Source: Amycolatopsis sacchari
GTDB lineage: Bacteria; Actinomycetota; Actinomycetes; Mycobacteriales; Pseudonocardiaceae
Reading direction: 5' to 3'
Length of the DNA stretch: 64,000 nt
NCBI RefSeq assembly: GCF_900114035.1
Contig: NZ_FORP01000027.1
Span: forward strand, 1-64,000
Below the pieces are notes generated by a model. It was not told the origin of the DNA. It did not search any database and was given only the letters and a program-made list of their open reading frames with translations. A program made the position numbers and the translations under genes. Below, one piece after another: positions 8,196-16,740 of the stretch (the first letter of the stretch is position 1; each line of letters begins with the position of its first letter).

Positions 8196-10048
8196 GACTG
8201 ACCACGGCACAGGCGCTGGTGAAGTTCCTGGCGAACCAGTACTCCGAACGGGACGGGGTCGAGCAGCGGCTGATCCCGGGCACCTGGGGCATCTTCGGGC
8301 ACGGCAACGTGGCCGGGCTGGGGCAGGCACTGCTGCAGTACCACCAGGAGATGCCGTACTACCTGGCCCGCAACGAGCAGGGACAGGTGCACGCGGCGGC
8401 CGCGTTCGCCAAGATGCGCAACCGCCTGCAGACCTTCGCCTGCACCGCCTCCACCGGCCCCGGCTCGACCAACATGATCACCGGCGCGGCGCTGGCGACC
8501 ACGAACCGGCTCCCGGTGTTGCTGCTGCCCAGTGACATGTTCGCCACCCGCGCGCCGGATCCGGTGCTGCAGCAGCTGGAGGACACGCGCGGCGGGGACG
8601 TGACGGTCAACGACGCGTTCCGCCCCGTGTCCAGGTACTTCGACCGGATCACGCGCCCCGAGCAGCTGATCCCCGCGGCACTGGCGGCGATGCGGGTGCT
8701 CACCGACCCGGTGGAGACCGGCGCGGTGACCCTGTGCCTGCCGCAGGACGTGCAGGCGGAGGCGTACGACTGGCCGGAGGAGTTCTTCCGCCGCCGGGTC
8801 TGGCACGTCGATCGCCCCGTCCCGGCGCCGGAAGCCGTGCGGCGGGCGGTGGATCTCCTGCGGGGCGCGGAAAAGCCGCTGATCGTCGCGGGCGGAGGAG
8901 TGGTCTACTCCGAAGCCGAGCACGAGCTGCGTGCTTTCGCCGAAGCCACCGGCATTCCCGTCGCCGACACCCACGCCGGGAAGGGCGCGGTCCCGTGGGA
9001 CCACCCGTGCTCGGTCGGCGGCCTCGGCTCGACCGGCACCACGGCGGCGAACGCCCTGGCCGCGGAAGCGGACGTCGTGCTGGGCATCGGCACCCGGTAC
9101 TCCGACTTCACCACGGCCTCGCACACCGTGTTCGGCAACCCGGCGGTGAAGTTCGTGAACCTCAACGTCGCCCGCCTCGACGCCGCGAAGCACTCGGCGG
9201 AGATGGTGCTGGCGGATGCGAGGCGGGGGATCACGGCGTTGCACGAGGGTCTCGCCGGGTGGCAGGTGGACGCGGCCTACCGGGACCGTGTGCGGTCGCT
9301 CGCCGACGAGTGGCAAAGGACCGTCGACGCGTGCTTCACGGCCGGGCACCAGCCGCTGCCCGCGCAGACCGAGATCCTGGGTGCGCTCAACAAGGCGCTG
9401 GGCGACCGGGACGTCGTGATCAACGCGGCCGGCTCGATGCCCGGCGACCTGCAGATGCTGTGGCGGGCTCGTGATCCCAAGGCGTATAACGTCGAATACG
9501 CCTACTCCTGTATGGGGTACGAGATCGCCGCCGGGGTCGGCACCAAGCTGGCCGCGCCGGACCGCGAGGTGGTCGTGCTGGTGGGCGACGGCTCGTACCT
9601 GATGATGGCCCAGGAGCTCGTCACCATGGTCTCCGAGGGGCTCAAGGTGATCGTCGTCGTGGTGCAGAACCACGGCTTCGCCTCCATCGGCTCGCTGTCC
9701 GAATCGCTGGGCTCCCAGCGGTTCGGCACCTCCTACCGCTACCGCAGCCAGGACTCCGGTTTGCTGGAAGGGGACGTCCTCCCAGTGGACCTGGCGGCCA
9801 ACGCGGAGAGTCTCGGCGCCACCGTGCTCCGCACTTCCACTGTGGACGAATTCACCGAGGCGATCGCGCGGGCGAAAGCGAACTCGACGACCACCGTCGT
9901 GCACGTGGAGACCGACCTGCACGGCCCGAACCCACCGGGCTCGGCGTGGTGGGACGTGCCGGTCAGTGAGGTGTCCGAACTGGACTCGACCCGGAAGGCC
10001 CACGAGAACTACGCCGCGCACAAGCGGCGGCAACGGCACTACCTGTGA
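8192..10048 (+). CDS. iolD: 3D-(3,5/4)-trihydroxycyclohexane-1,2-dione hydrolase
   Basis: A 618-residue thiamine-diphosphate enzyme that opens the cyclohexanedione ring to give 5-deoxy-glucuronate. It has the three acetolactate-synthase-like domains. The Pyr domain carries the cofactor glutamate in ARNEQGQVHAA (about residue 58), and the PP domain carries the GDGSYLMMAQE...QNH ThDP/metal motif (about 465-492). The start ATG 8192 overlaps the iolB stop by 4 bp. Length and motif spacing match IolD rather than acetolactate synthase, and the position between iolB and mmsA confirms it. Confidence 0.94.
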   Translation: MRLTTAQALVKFLANQYSERDGVEQRLIPGTWGIFGHGNVAGLGQALLQYHQEMPYYLARNEQGQVHAAAAFAKMRNRLQTFACTASTGPGSTNMITGAALATTNRLPVLLLPSDMFATRAPDPVLQQLEDTRGGDVTVNDAFRPVSRYFDRITRPEQLIPAALAAMRVLTDPVETGAVTLCLPQDVQAEAYDWPEEFFRRRVWHVDRPVPAPEAVRRAVDLLRGAEKPLIVAGGGVVYSEAEHELRAFAEATGIPVADTHAGKGAVPWDHPCSVGGLGSTGTTAANALAAEADVVLGIGTRYSDFTTASHTVFGNPAVKFVNLNVARLDAAKHSAEMVLADARRGITALHEGLAGWQVDAAYRDRVRSLADEWQRTVDACFTAGHQPLPAQTEILGALNKALGDRDVVINAAGSMPGDLQMLWRARDPKAYNVEYAYSCMGYEIAAGVGTKLAAPDREVVVLVGDGSYLMMAQELVTMVSEGLKVIVVVVQNHGFASIGSLSESLGSQRFGTSYRYRSQDSGLLEGDVLPVDLAANAESLGATVLRTSTVDEFTEAIARAKANSTTTVVHVETDLHGPNPPGSAWWDVPVSEVSELDSTRKAHENYAAHKRRQRHYL

Positions 10049-10056
10049 GGAACGAC

Positions 10057-11541
10057 GTGACAACCATCGAACACTGGATCGACGGCGCCCTGACCTCGGC
10101 CGGGTCCACCCGTACCGCCCCCGTGCACGACCCGGCCACGGGCAGGCGGCAAGCCGAGGTCCTGCTCGCCGAACCGTCCGATGTGGATACCGCTGTCGCT
10201 GTGGCGGGCAAGGCCTTCGAGTCCTGGAGCAACTCCTCGCTCACCCAGCGCACCCGTGTGTTGTTCGCCTTCCGCGAGCTGCTGGTGCGCCACGAGGACG
10301 AGCTGGCGCGGCTCGTCTCCAGCGAGCACGGCAAGGTCGTCGACGACGCGCGGGGCGAGATCGTGCGGGGCCGCGAGGTCGTGGAGTACGCGTGCGGCAT
10401 CGCCGACGCGCTCAAGGGCGGCTTCTCCGACCAGGTGTCCCGCGACGTGGACGTGCACAGCTTCCGCCAGCCGCTCGGCGTGGTCGCCGGGATCACCCCG
10501 TTCAACTTCCCGGTCATGGTGCCGTCGTGGATGCACCCGATCGCCATCGCCACGGGGAACACCTTCGTCCTCAAGCCCAGCGAGCGCGACCCGTCGGCGT
10601 CGAACTTCGTCGCGCGCCTCTACGCCGAGGCGGGGCTGCCGGACGGGGTGTTCAACGTCGTGCACGGCGACAAGGTGGCGGTCGACGCGATCCTGGACCA
10701 CCCGGGTATCGCGGCGGTGTCCTTCGTCGGGTCCACGCCGATCGCGAAGTACGTGCACGAACGCGCCACCGCCGCGGGCAAGCGCGTCCAGGCCCTCGGC
10801 GGCGCGAAGAACCACGCCGTCGTCCTCCCCGACGCGGACCTGGAGTTCGCCGCCAACCACCTCACCGCGGCGGCGTTCGGCTCCGCCGGGCAACGCTGCA
10901 TGGCGATCTCCATCGGAGTCGCCGTCGGTGACGCGGCGGACGGGCTGGTCGAGGTCCTCGAACGCAAGGCGCGTGAGGTCAAGGTCGGCCCGGGAGCGGA
11001 CCCGGCCAGCGACATGGGTCCCGTCGTCACCCAGGCCGCCCGCGAACGCGTGCTCGCCGCCGTCGACTCCGCGGCCGCACAGGGTGCCACGGTCGTGGTC
11101 GACGGGCGGAGTCTCACGGTCGAGGGCCACGAGGACGGCTTCTTCGTCGGACCGTCCCTTTTGGACAACCTGACCACGGAGATGGACGCCTACCGCGAGG
11201 AGATCTTCGGCCCCGTACTCGGCATCGTGCGGGTGGACACCGTGGACGAGGCCATCGCGCTGATCAACGCCAACCCCTACGGCAACGGCACCGCCATCTT
11301 CACCGGCAGCGGCGAGGCCGCGCGGAGGTTCCAGCGCGAGGTCAAGGTCGGCATGATCGGGGTCAACGTGCCCATCCCCGTGCCGATGTCGTACTACTCC
11401 TTCGGCGGCTGGAAGGACTCGCTCATCGGCGACAGCCCCATCCACGGCCCCGAAGGCGTCCGGTTCTACACGCGCGCCAAGGTCGTGACCACCCGCTGGC
11501 CGCACACGGAAGCCGGCTTCAACTTCCCCACCTCCAGCTAG
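10057..11541 (+). CDS. mmsA: CoA-acylating (methyl)malonate-semialdehyde dehydrogenase
   Basis: A 494-residue aldehyde dehydrogenase that oxidises malonate semialdehyde to acetyl-CoA with loss of CO2; in iol operons it is also called iolA. It shows the substrate/NAD segment GITPFNFPVMVP (about residue 147) and the catalytic cysteine in GSAGQRCMA (about 281). The C-terminus has YSFGGWKDSLIGD, which is characteristic of MmsA. GTG 10057 has GAGG six bases upstream; a GTG at 10045 overlapping the iolD stop is an alternative that adds four residues. This gene ends the carbon route to central metabolism. Confidence 0.93.
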   Translation: MTTIEHWIDGALTSAGSTRTAPVHDPATGRRQAEVLLAEPSDVDTAVAVAGKAFESWSNSSLTQRTRVLFAFRELLVRHEDELARLVSSEHGKVVDDARGEIVRGREVVEYACGIADALKGGFSDQVSRDVDVHSFRQPLGVVAGITPFNFPVMVPSWMHPIAIATGNTFVLKPSERDPSASNFVARLYAEAGLPDGVFNVVHGDKVAVDAILDHPGIAAVSFVGSTPIAKYVHERATAAGKRVQALGGAKNHAVVLPDADLEFAANHLTAAAFGSAGQRCMAISIGVAVGDAADGLVEVLERKAREVKVGPGADPASDMGPVVTQAARERVLAAVDSAAAQGATVVVDGRSLTVEGHEDGFFVGPSLLDNLTTEMDAYREEIFGPVLGIVRVDTVDEAIALINANPYGNGTAIFTGSGEAARRFQREVKVGMIGVNVPIPVPMSYYSFGGWKDSLIGDSPIHGPEGVRFYTRAKVVTTRWPHTEAGFNFPTSS

Positions 11542-11549
11542 GAGCACTC

Positions 11550-12479
11550 ATGACCACCGCGACGACGCGCACCGTCATCGGCAACCTGTGCCTCGGCACC
11601 GCTCCCGACTCCTGGGGGATCTGGTTCCCCCAGGACGAGCACCAGCTCCCCTACACCCGCTTCCTCGACGAACTCGTGCAGGCCGGGTACTCCTGGCTGG
11701 AGCTGGGCCCGTTCGGCTACCTGCCCACCGATCCGCGGCAGCTCGCCGACGAGCTGGGGGAGCGGGGCCTGCGGGTGTCCGGCGGTACCACCTTCGGCGC
11801 CCTGCACCGCCCCGACCAGTGGGACGACATGCTCGCGAACACCCGCAAGGTCGCGGAGCTGACCGCGGCCGCCGGGGCGCACCACCTCGTCTACATCCCG
11901 CCCATGTACCGCGACGAGAAGACCGGCGAGTACACCGAATCTCCCGAGCTGACCGCCGGGCAGTGGGCCTCCTTCGGCAGGCGCGCCGACGAGCTGGGCC
12001 GGATCCTGCTGGAGACCTACGACGTGCGGCTCGTGCTGCACCCGCACGCCGACAGCCACATCCAGACCCAGCCCGAGATCGAGCGCTACCTGAACGAAAG
12101 CGACGGCCGGTACGCGAACCTGTGCCTGGACACCGGGCACGTGGCCTACGGCGGCGGCGATGCCGTGGACCTGATCCGGCGCTACGGCGAGCGCATCGGT
12201 TACGTGCACATCAAGCAGATGGACCCCGTGGTGCTGGACCAGGTCCGCGCGGAGGGGCTGTCGTTCGGGGAGGCCGTCAAACGCGGCGTGTGCGTCGAGC
12301 CACCCGCGGGTGTGCCCAACCCGGCCGACGTGGTGTCCGCACTGTCCGAACTGGACGCCGAGATCTTCGTGATCGTCGAGCAGGACCTCTACCCGTGTGC
12401 GCCGGAGGTCCCGCTGCCCATCGCCGTGCGCACGCGGGAGTACCTGAACTCGCACGGGCTGGGGGGTGGACGCGCATGA
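11550..12479 (+). CDS. iolE: IolE-like inosose dehydratase / sugar-phosphate isomerase-epimerase
   Basis: A 309-residue AP-endonuclease-2-type TIM barrel. It begins with a GTAPDSWGIWFP strand and has the metal-binding candidates HPHADSHI (about residue 168), CLDTGHVAY (about 192) and the late acidic VEQDLY (about 275), as in xylose-isomerase-like enzymes. IolE dehydrates scyllo-inosose to the trihydroxycyclohexane-dione, a step otherwise missing from this operon, so it is the best candidate. The family is broad and a related epimerase role cannot be excluded. The start ATG is 8 bp after mmsA with GGAG upstream, and the stop overlaps iolG. Confidence 0.8.
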   Translation: MTTATTRTVIGNLCLGTAPDSWGIWFPQDEHQLPYTRFLDELVQAGYSWLELGPFGYLPTDPRQLADELGERGLRVSGGTTFGALHRPDQWDDMLANTRKVAELTAAAGAHHLVYIPPMYRDEKTGEYTESPELTAGQWASFGRRADELGRILLETYDVRLVLHPHADSHIQTQPEIERYLNESDGRYANLCLDTGHVAYGGGDAVDLIRRYGERIGYVHIKQMDPVVLDQVRAEGLSFGEAVKRGVCVEPPAGVPNPADVVSALSELDAEIFVIVEQDLYPCAPEVPLPIAVRTREYLNSHGLGGGRA

Positions 12480-13483
12480 CAGTCCACATCGGAGTGATCG
12501 GGACCGGGATGATCGGGCAGGACCACATCCGGCGCCTGACCGACGTGGTCACCGGTGCCGACGTGGTCGCGGTGACCGACGTGGACGCCGCCCGCGCGGC
12601 GGAGGTCGCGGCTCGCGTCGGTGCCCGTGCCCTGCCCACGGGCCAGGACGTGATCGCCGACCCCGCGGTGGACGCGGTCGTGGTCACCAGCTGGGGTCCG
12701 ACGCACGCGGAGTACGTGCTGGCCGCGACCGCGGCGGGAAAGCCGGTGTTCTGCGAGAAACCGCTGGCCACCACGGCGGAGGACTGCCTGCGGATCCTCG
12801 AAGCCGAGCAGGCCGCCGGCCGCGGGCTGGTGCAGGTCGGGTTCATGCGCCGCTACGACCCCGGGTACCGGGCGGTGAAACGGGCACTCGACGGCGGGCA
12901 GCTCGGCCACCCGCTGCTCATGCACTGCGCGCACCGCAACGCGAGCGTGCCCGAGTCCTACCGCTCGGAGATGGCGGTGCAGGACACGGCCGTGCACGAG
13001 ATCGACGCCATCCGCTGGCTGCTCGGGGAGGAGATCGTGTCGGCGCAGGTGCTCACCCCGCGCCGCACCCGCCACCGCTTCGCGCACCTGGCCGACCCGC
13101 AGTTCATGCTCTTCGAGACCGAGAGCGGGGTTCGCGCCGACCTCGAAGTGTTCGTCAACTGCCAGTACGGCTACGACATCCAGTGCGAGACGGTGTGCGA
13201 GTCGGGCACCGTGCGGCTGCCCGACCCGGCCGACGCGATCGTCAAGACCGCCACCGGGCAGCGCACCGGCGTCCTCCAGGACTGGAAGCAGCGCTTTGGT
13301 GCGGCCTTCGACCTGGAGTTCGCCGAGTGGATCGCCTCGCTGCACGACGGCGGGCCCACCGGACCCAGCGCCTGGGACGGCTACGCCGCCGCCGTGATCA
13401 CCGACGCCGCCACCGAAGCGCTGCACACCGGCCGCGTCGTGTCGGTGCGGCTCAAGGACCGGCCCGACTTCTACCGGAGCTGA
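12476..13483 (+). CDS. iolG: Inositol 2-dehydrogenase (Gfo/Idh/MocA family)
   Basis: A 335-residue NAD-dependent oxidoreductase for the first step, myo-inositol to scyllo-inosose. The Rossmann motif GVIGTGMIGQDH opens the protein, the conserved FCEKPLA lysine lies at about residue 92, and HEIDAIRWLLGE (about 170) supplies the catalytic Asp/His region of the family. Its ATG overlaps the iolE stop as ATGA. Gfo/Idh/MocA members share folds across sugars, but the operon makes inositol the likely substrate. Confidence 0.88.
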   Translation: MTVHIGVIGTGMIGQDHIRRLTDVVTGADVVAVTDVDAARAAEVAARVGARALPTGQDVIADPAVDAVVVTSWGPTHAEYVLAATAAGKPVFCEKPLATTAEDCLRILEAEQAAGRGLVQVGFMRRYDPGYRAVKRALDGGQLGHPLLMHCAHRNASVPESYRSEMAVQDTAVHEIDAIRWLLGEEIVSAQVLTPRRTRHRFAHLADPQFMLFETESGVRADLEVFVNCQYGYDIQCETVCESGTVRLPDPADAIVKTATGQRTGVLQDWKQRFGAAFDLEFAEWIASLHDGGPTGPSAWDGYAAAVITDAATEALHTGRVVSVRLKDRPDFYRS

Positions 13484-13484
13484 C

Positions 13485-14345
13485 GTGAAGATCGCACTCG
13501 ACCCCTACATGCTGCGCGGACTGCCGATGGCCGAGATGGTCCGCACAGTCGCGGACATCGGTTACGAGTACCTCGAACTGTCGCCGCGCGAGGACTTCAT
13601 GCCGTTCTTCCTGCACCCGCGTGCCGACGACGACAAGGTGGCGGAACTCAAGCGCGTGCTTCGGGAGACCGGGGTGCAGCTCGCGAGCGTGCTGCCGCTC
13701 TACAAGTGGTCCAGCCCGGACGAGGCGGAGCGGCAGGCCGCGGTCCGCTACTGGAAGCGGATGATCGAGGTGACCGCCGAGCTGGGATGCCCGCTGATGA
13801 ACTCGGAGTTCAACGGGCGCCCCGAAAAGGCGGCGGAGAGCGAGGCCGCGTTCTGGCGCTCGATGGAGGAGCTGCTGCCGGTGTTCGAGCGCGAGGGCAT
13901 CGCGCTCGACCTCGAAGCGCACCCCGACGACTTCTGCGAGCTGAACGGCCCGGCCGTGGACCTGGTGCGGGCGGTCAACAAGCCGTGGGTGAACTACCTC
14001 TACTGCGCCCCGCACACCTTCCACCTCTCCGACGGCGCGGGCGACATCGCCGGGATGCTGCGGTACGCCGGACCGAAGCTGCGGCACGTGCACATCGCGG
14101 ACACCTTCAACCACAAGGGGTCCTCGGGCCTGCGGTACATCCTCAACCCGCCCGGCACCCCGGCGCGCGTCCACCAGCACCTCGACATCGGCGAGGGCGA
14201 GGTGGACTGGGCGGAGTTCTTCGGCACCCTGCGTGAGCTGCGGTTCGACGGCGTCGCGACGGTGTGTGTCTTCGCCTGGGAGGAACGGGCCGTGGAGTCC
14301 TCGACGCTCATGCTCGAACGCGTGGCCAAGGAACTGGCCGCCTGA
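13485..14345 (+). CDS. iolH: IolH-like sugar-phosphate isomerase/epimerase
   Basis: A 286-residue TIM barrel starting with GTG one base after the iolG stop. The N-terminus (KIALDPYMLRGLPMAEMV, then YEYLELSPRED) resembles IolH of Bacillus and Corynebacterium. Conserved acidic and His residues lie in DLEAHPDDF (about residue 146) and HVHIADTFNHKG (about 201). IolH is a regular member of inositol operons with a poorly settled function; inosose isomerisation is often proposed. The family call is good, but the reaction is inferred. Confidence 0.8.
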   Translation: MKIALDPYMLRGLPMAEMVRTVADIGYEYLELSPREDFMPFFLHPRADDDKVAELKRVLRETGVQLASVLPLYKWSSPDEAERQAAVRYWKRMIEVTAELGCPLMNSEFNGRPEKAAESEAAFWRSMEELLPVFEREGIALDLEAHPDDFCELNGPAVDLVRAVNKPWVNYLYCAPHTFHLSDGAGDIAGMLRYAGPKLRHVHIADTFNHKGSSGLRYILNPPGTPARVHQHLDIGEGEVDWAEFFGTLRELRFDGVATVCVFAWEERAVESSTLMLERVAKELAA

Positions 14346-14360
14346 ACCGGAGGGTTTGGA

Positions 14361-15779
14361 TTGTCCGACGTCAAAGACGACGCCGTCGCCGCGCCGCGTG
14401 CCGCCAGGGAACCGCACCGCGCCCGGCTCAAGCTCATCACGGTCATCGCCACGTTCGGCGGCCTGCTGTTCGGCTACGACACCGGGGTGATCAACGGTGC
14501 CCTGCCGTACATGCGGTCCGACCTCGGGCTGACGCCGTTCACCGAGGGGCTGGTCACCAGTTCGCTGCTGCTGGGCGCGGCGCTGGGCGCCGTGGCGGGC
14601 GGGCGGCTGTCCGACCGGCGGGGCCGCCGGCGCACGATCCTGCTGCTCGCCGTGGTGTTCCTGGCCGGCACGCTCGGCTGCACGCTCGCCCCGGCCACAG
14701 CCGTGATGGTCGGGTCCCGGTTCGTGCTCGGGCTCGCGGTCGGCGGCGCGTCGGTGACCGTGCCGACGTACCTCGCCGAGGTCTCGCCCGCCGAGCGGCG
14801 CGGCAGGCTGGTCACCCAGAACGAGCTGATGATCGTGACCGGGCAGCTGCTCGCGTTCACGTTCAACGCCGTCATCGGCAACGCGTTCGGGGAGAGCGGC
14901 GGGGTGTGGCGGTGGATGCTGGTGCTGGCCACCCTGCCCGCGGTCGTGCTGTGGTTCGGGATGCTGGTGCTGCCGGAAAGCCCGCGCTGGCTGGCGGCGC
15001 GGGGCCGCTCCGGCGAGGCGCTCGCCGTGCTACGGCAGGTCCGCGCCGCGCACCGGGCGGAGGCGGAGCTGGCCGAGGTGGAGCAGCTGGCCGCGGCGGA
15101 CGAGCGGAGCCGGTCCGGCGGCTGGGCGGACCTGGCGACCCCGTGGCTCCGGCGGCTCGTCGGAGTCGGGGTCGGCATCGCGGTCGTCCAGCAGATCACC
15201 GGCGTCAACTCGATCATGTACTACGGCACGCAGATCCTCACCGGCGCCGGGTTCTCCGCGAACGGCGCGCTCACCGCCAACATCGCCAACGGCGTGATCT
15301 CGGTGCTGGCCACGTTCGCCGGGATCTGGTTGCTGGGCAGGCGGAACCGCCGCCCGGTGCTGCTGGCGGGGCAGGCAGGGACCCTGTGCGCGCTGCTGCT
15401 GATCGGGATCTTCTCGCTGGTGCTGCCGGCGGGCACCGGCCGCGCGTTCGTGGTGCTGGCGCTGACAGTGACGTTCCTGGCGTTCCAGCAGGGCGCGATC
15501 TCGCCGGTGACGTGGCTGATGCTGTCGGAGATCTTCCCGCTGCGGCTGCGCGGGTTCGGGTTCGGCCTGTGCGCGCTGGTGCTGTGGCTGACGAACTTCG
15601 CGATCGGCCTGCTGTTCCCGGTGCTGGTCGACGGGATGGGCATCTCCGGCACGTTCTTCCTGTTCGTCGTACTGGGCCTCGGGGCGGTCGCCTTCGTGGC
15701 GAAGCACGTGCCGGAGACGCGGGGCCGTTCGCTGGAGACGCTGGAGGAGGAACTCCGGGCGCGGTATTCGGCACGGTAG
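14361..15779 (+). CDS. iolT: Sugar-porter MFS transporter, probable inositol importer
   Basis: A 472-residue, 12-helix proton symporter of the sugar-porter family that closes the iol operon. Hallmarks in order are FGYDTGVINGAL (about 36), GRLSDRRGRRR between TM2 and TM3, the post-TM6 motif PESPRWL, QQITGVNSIMYYGTQIL in TM7, and the C-terminal PETRGRSLE. It starts at TTG 14361, six bases after GGAGGG (14349-14354); no ATG or GTG in that frame fits better. By context it imports myo-inositol. It ends 4 bp before a convergent hydrolase gene. Confidence 0.9.
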   Translation: MSDVKDDAVAAPRAAREPHRARLKLITVIATFGGLLFGYDTGVINGALPYMRSDLGLTPFTEGLVTSSLLLGAALGAVAGGRLSDRRGRRRTILLLAVVFLAGTLGCTLAPATAVMVGSRFVLGLAVGGASVTVPTYLAEVSPAERRGRLVTQNELMIVTGQLLAFTFNAVIGNAFGESGGVWRWMLVLATLPAVVLWFGMLVLPESPRWLAARGRSGEALAVLRQVRAAHRAEAELAEVEQLAAADERSRSGGWADLATPWLRRLVGVGVGIAVVQQITGVNSIMYYGTQILTGAGFSANGALTANIANGVISVLATFAGIWLLGRRNRRPVLLAGQAGTLCALLLIGIFSLVLPAGTGRAFVVLALTVTFLAFQQGAISPVTWLMLSEIFPLRLRGFGFGLCALVLWLTNFAIGLLFPVLVDGMGISGTFFLFVVLGLGAVAFVAKHVPETRGRSLETLEEELRARYSAR

Positions 15780-15783
15780 GCGA

Positions 15784-16740
15784 TCAGGAGGACAGCCGCT
15801 CTTCCAGCCACGGCAGGGAATCGGCGAAAGCCTGCCGCCACAAGGGAAAGTCGTGACGGCCACCGGGCACCACGGTCAGCCGCGTCGCGACACCCGCCGA
15901 GCGGGCCAGGGGTTCCAGCTGCCGGGCGGCGGCGAGCGGGTCGGCGTCCTGGTCGCCGACCTCGAACCAGCCGGCCGTGCCCGGGTAGCGCCGGTGTGTC
16001 AGCAGCCACCGGGGCTCGTGCCGGTCGAACGCCGCGGTGGAACCGGCGAAGAGCTTCGGCACGGTGTCACCGGGGGCGTTGCGGTCACCGGTGCGGGGCC
16101 CCGCCAGCCCGCTGTAGTCGCCGAACGTGGCGAACACGCCGGGATGCCCGAGCGTCAGCTGCAGCGCGCACGAGCCACCCTCGGACAGCCCGGCCACGGC
16201 CCAGTGCGCACCCGGCGGTTGTGTCCCATAGCGACTGTGCACAAAGGACGGAACAGTGGTCGTGAGGTAGTCCTCGGCCGGTCCGACGCATTCGCTGTCG
16301 CCGTCACGGTTTCCGTTGATGTCGGGCATCACGACGACCGGTGCCCGGCCGCCGTGCGCCGCCGCCCACGTCTCGAGCGTGGCGGCCGCGTCGCCGCTGG
16401 TGAGCCAGTCCTCCGGCGCGCCCGGGGTGCCGTGCAGGAGCAGCAGGACCGGAAGGCTGGGCCGCGGCACCGTGAACCACACCGGTGGCAGGTACACCAC
16501 CGCCGGACGTGCCGCGAAGCCCGGCGACGGGATCGCGACCGTCGTGAAGACACCCGCGTGGGGCCGCTGCGCCTCACCGGCGGGCCGGTTCCCGCTCACC
16601 GCCACGAACCCGGACGCGGCCAGCAGCACCACCGCCACCGAGGCGAGGACGAGCCGCGTACCCCGGCGCCGGACGAGCCAGGCCGTGACGGCCAGCAGCC
16701 CGGCGGCCAGCACCGGCCACCAGCCGCTCAGCGCGCTCAC
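15784..16740 (-). CDS. Membrane-anchored esterase-family alpha/beta-hydrolase downstream of lysX
   Basis: A 318-residue protein with two N-terminal hydrophobic helices (about 5-20 and 27-48) and an extracytoplasmic esterase-D/antigen-85-like domain. The nucleophile is Ser in GLSEGGSCA (about residue 187); an aspartate in VGDQDAD and a histidine in GGRHDFPLW complete a plausible triad. GTG 16740 overlaps the lysX stop as GTGA, so the two are coupled. It shares the DxNGxxxxDSECV block with the hydrolase upstream of lysX, which marks them as paralogues. Aminoacyl-lipid hydrolases are known beside MprF-like synthases, so removal of lysine from phosphatidylglycerol is a reasonable but untested guess. 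Confidence 0.82.
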   Translation of the reverse strand: MSALSGWWPVLAAGLLAVTAWLVRRRGTRLVLASVAVVLLAASGFVAVSGNRPAGEAQRPHAGVFTTVAIPSPGFAARPAVVYLPPVWFTVPRPSLPVLLLLHGTPGAPEDWLTSGDAAATLETWAAAHGGRAPVVVMPDINGNRDGDSECVGPAEDYLTTTVPSFVHSRYGTQPPGAHWAVAGLSEGGSCALQLTLGHPGVFATFGDYSGLAGPRTGDRNAPGDTVPKLFAGSTAAFDRHEPRWLLTHRRYPGTAGWFEVGDQDADPLAAARQLEPLARSAGVATRLTVVPGGRHDFPLWRQAFADSLPWLEERLSS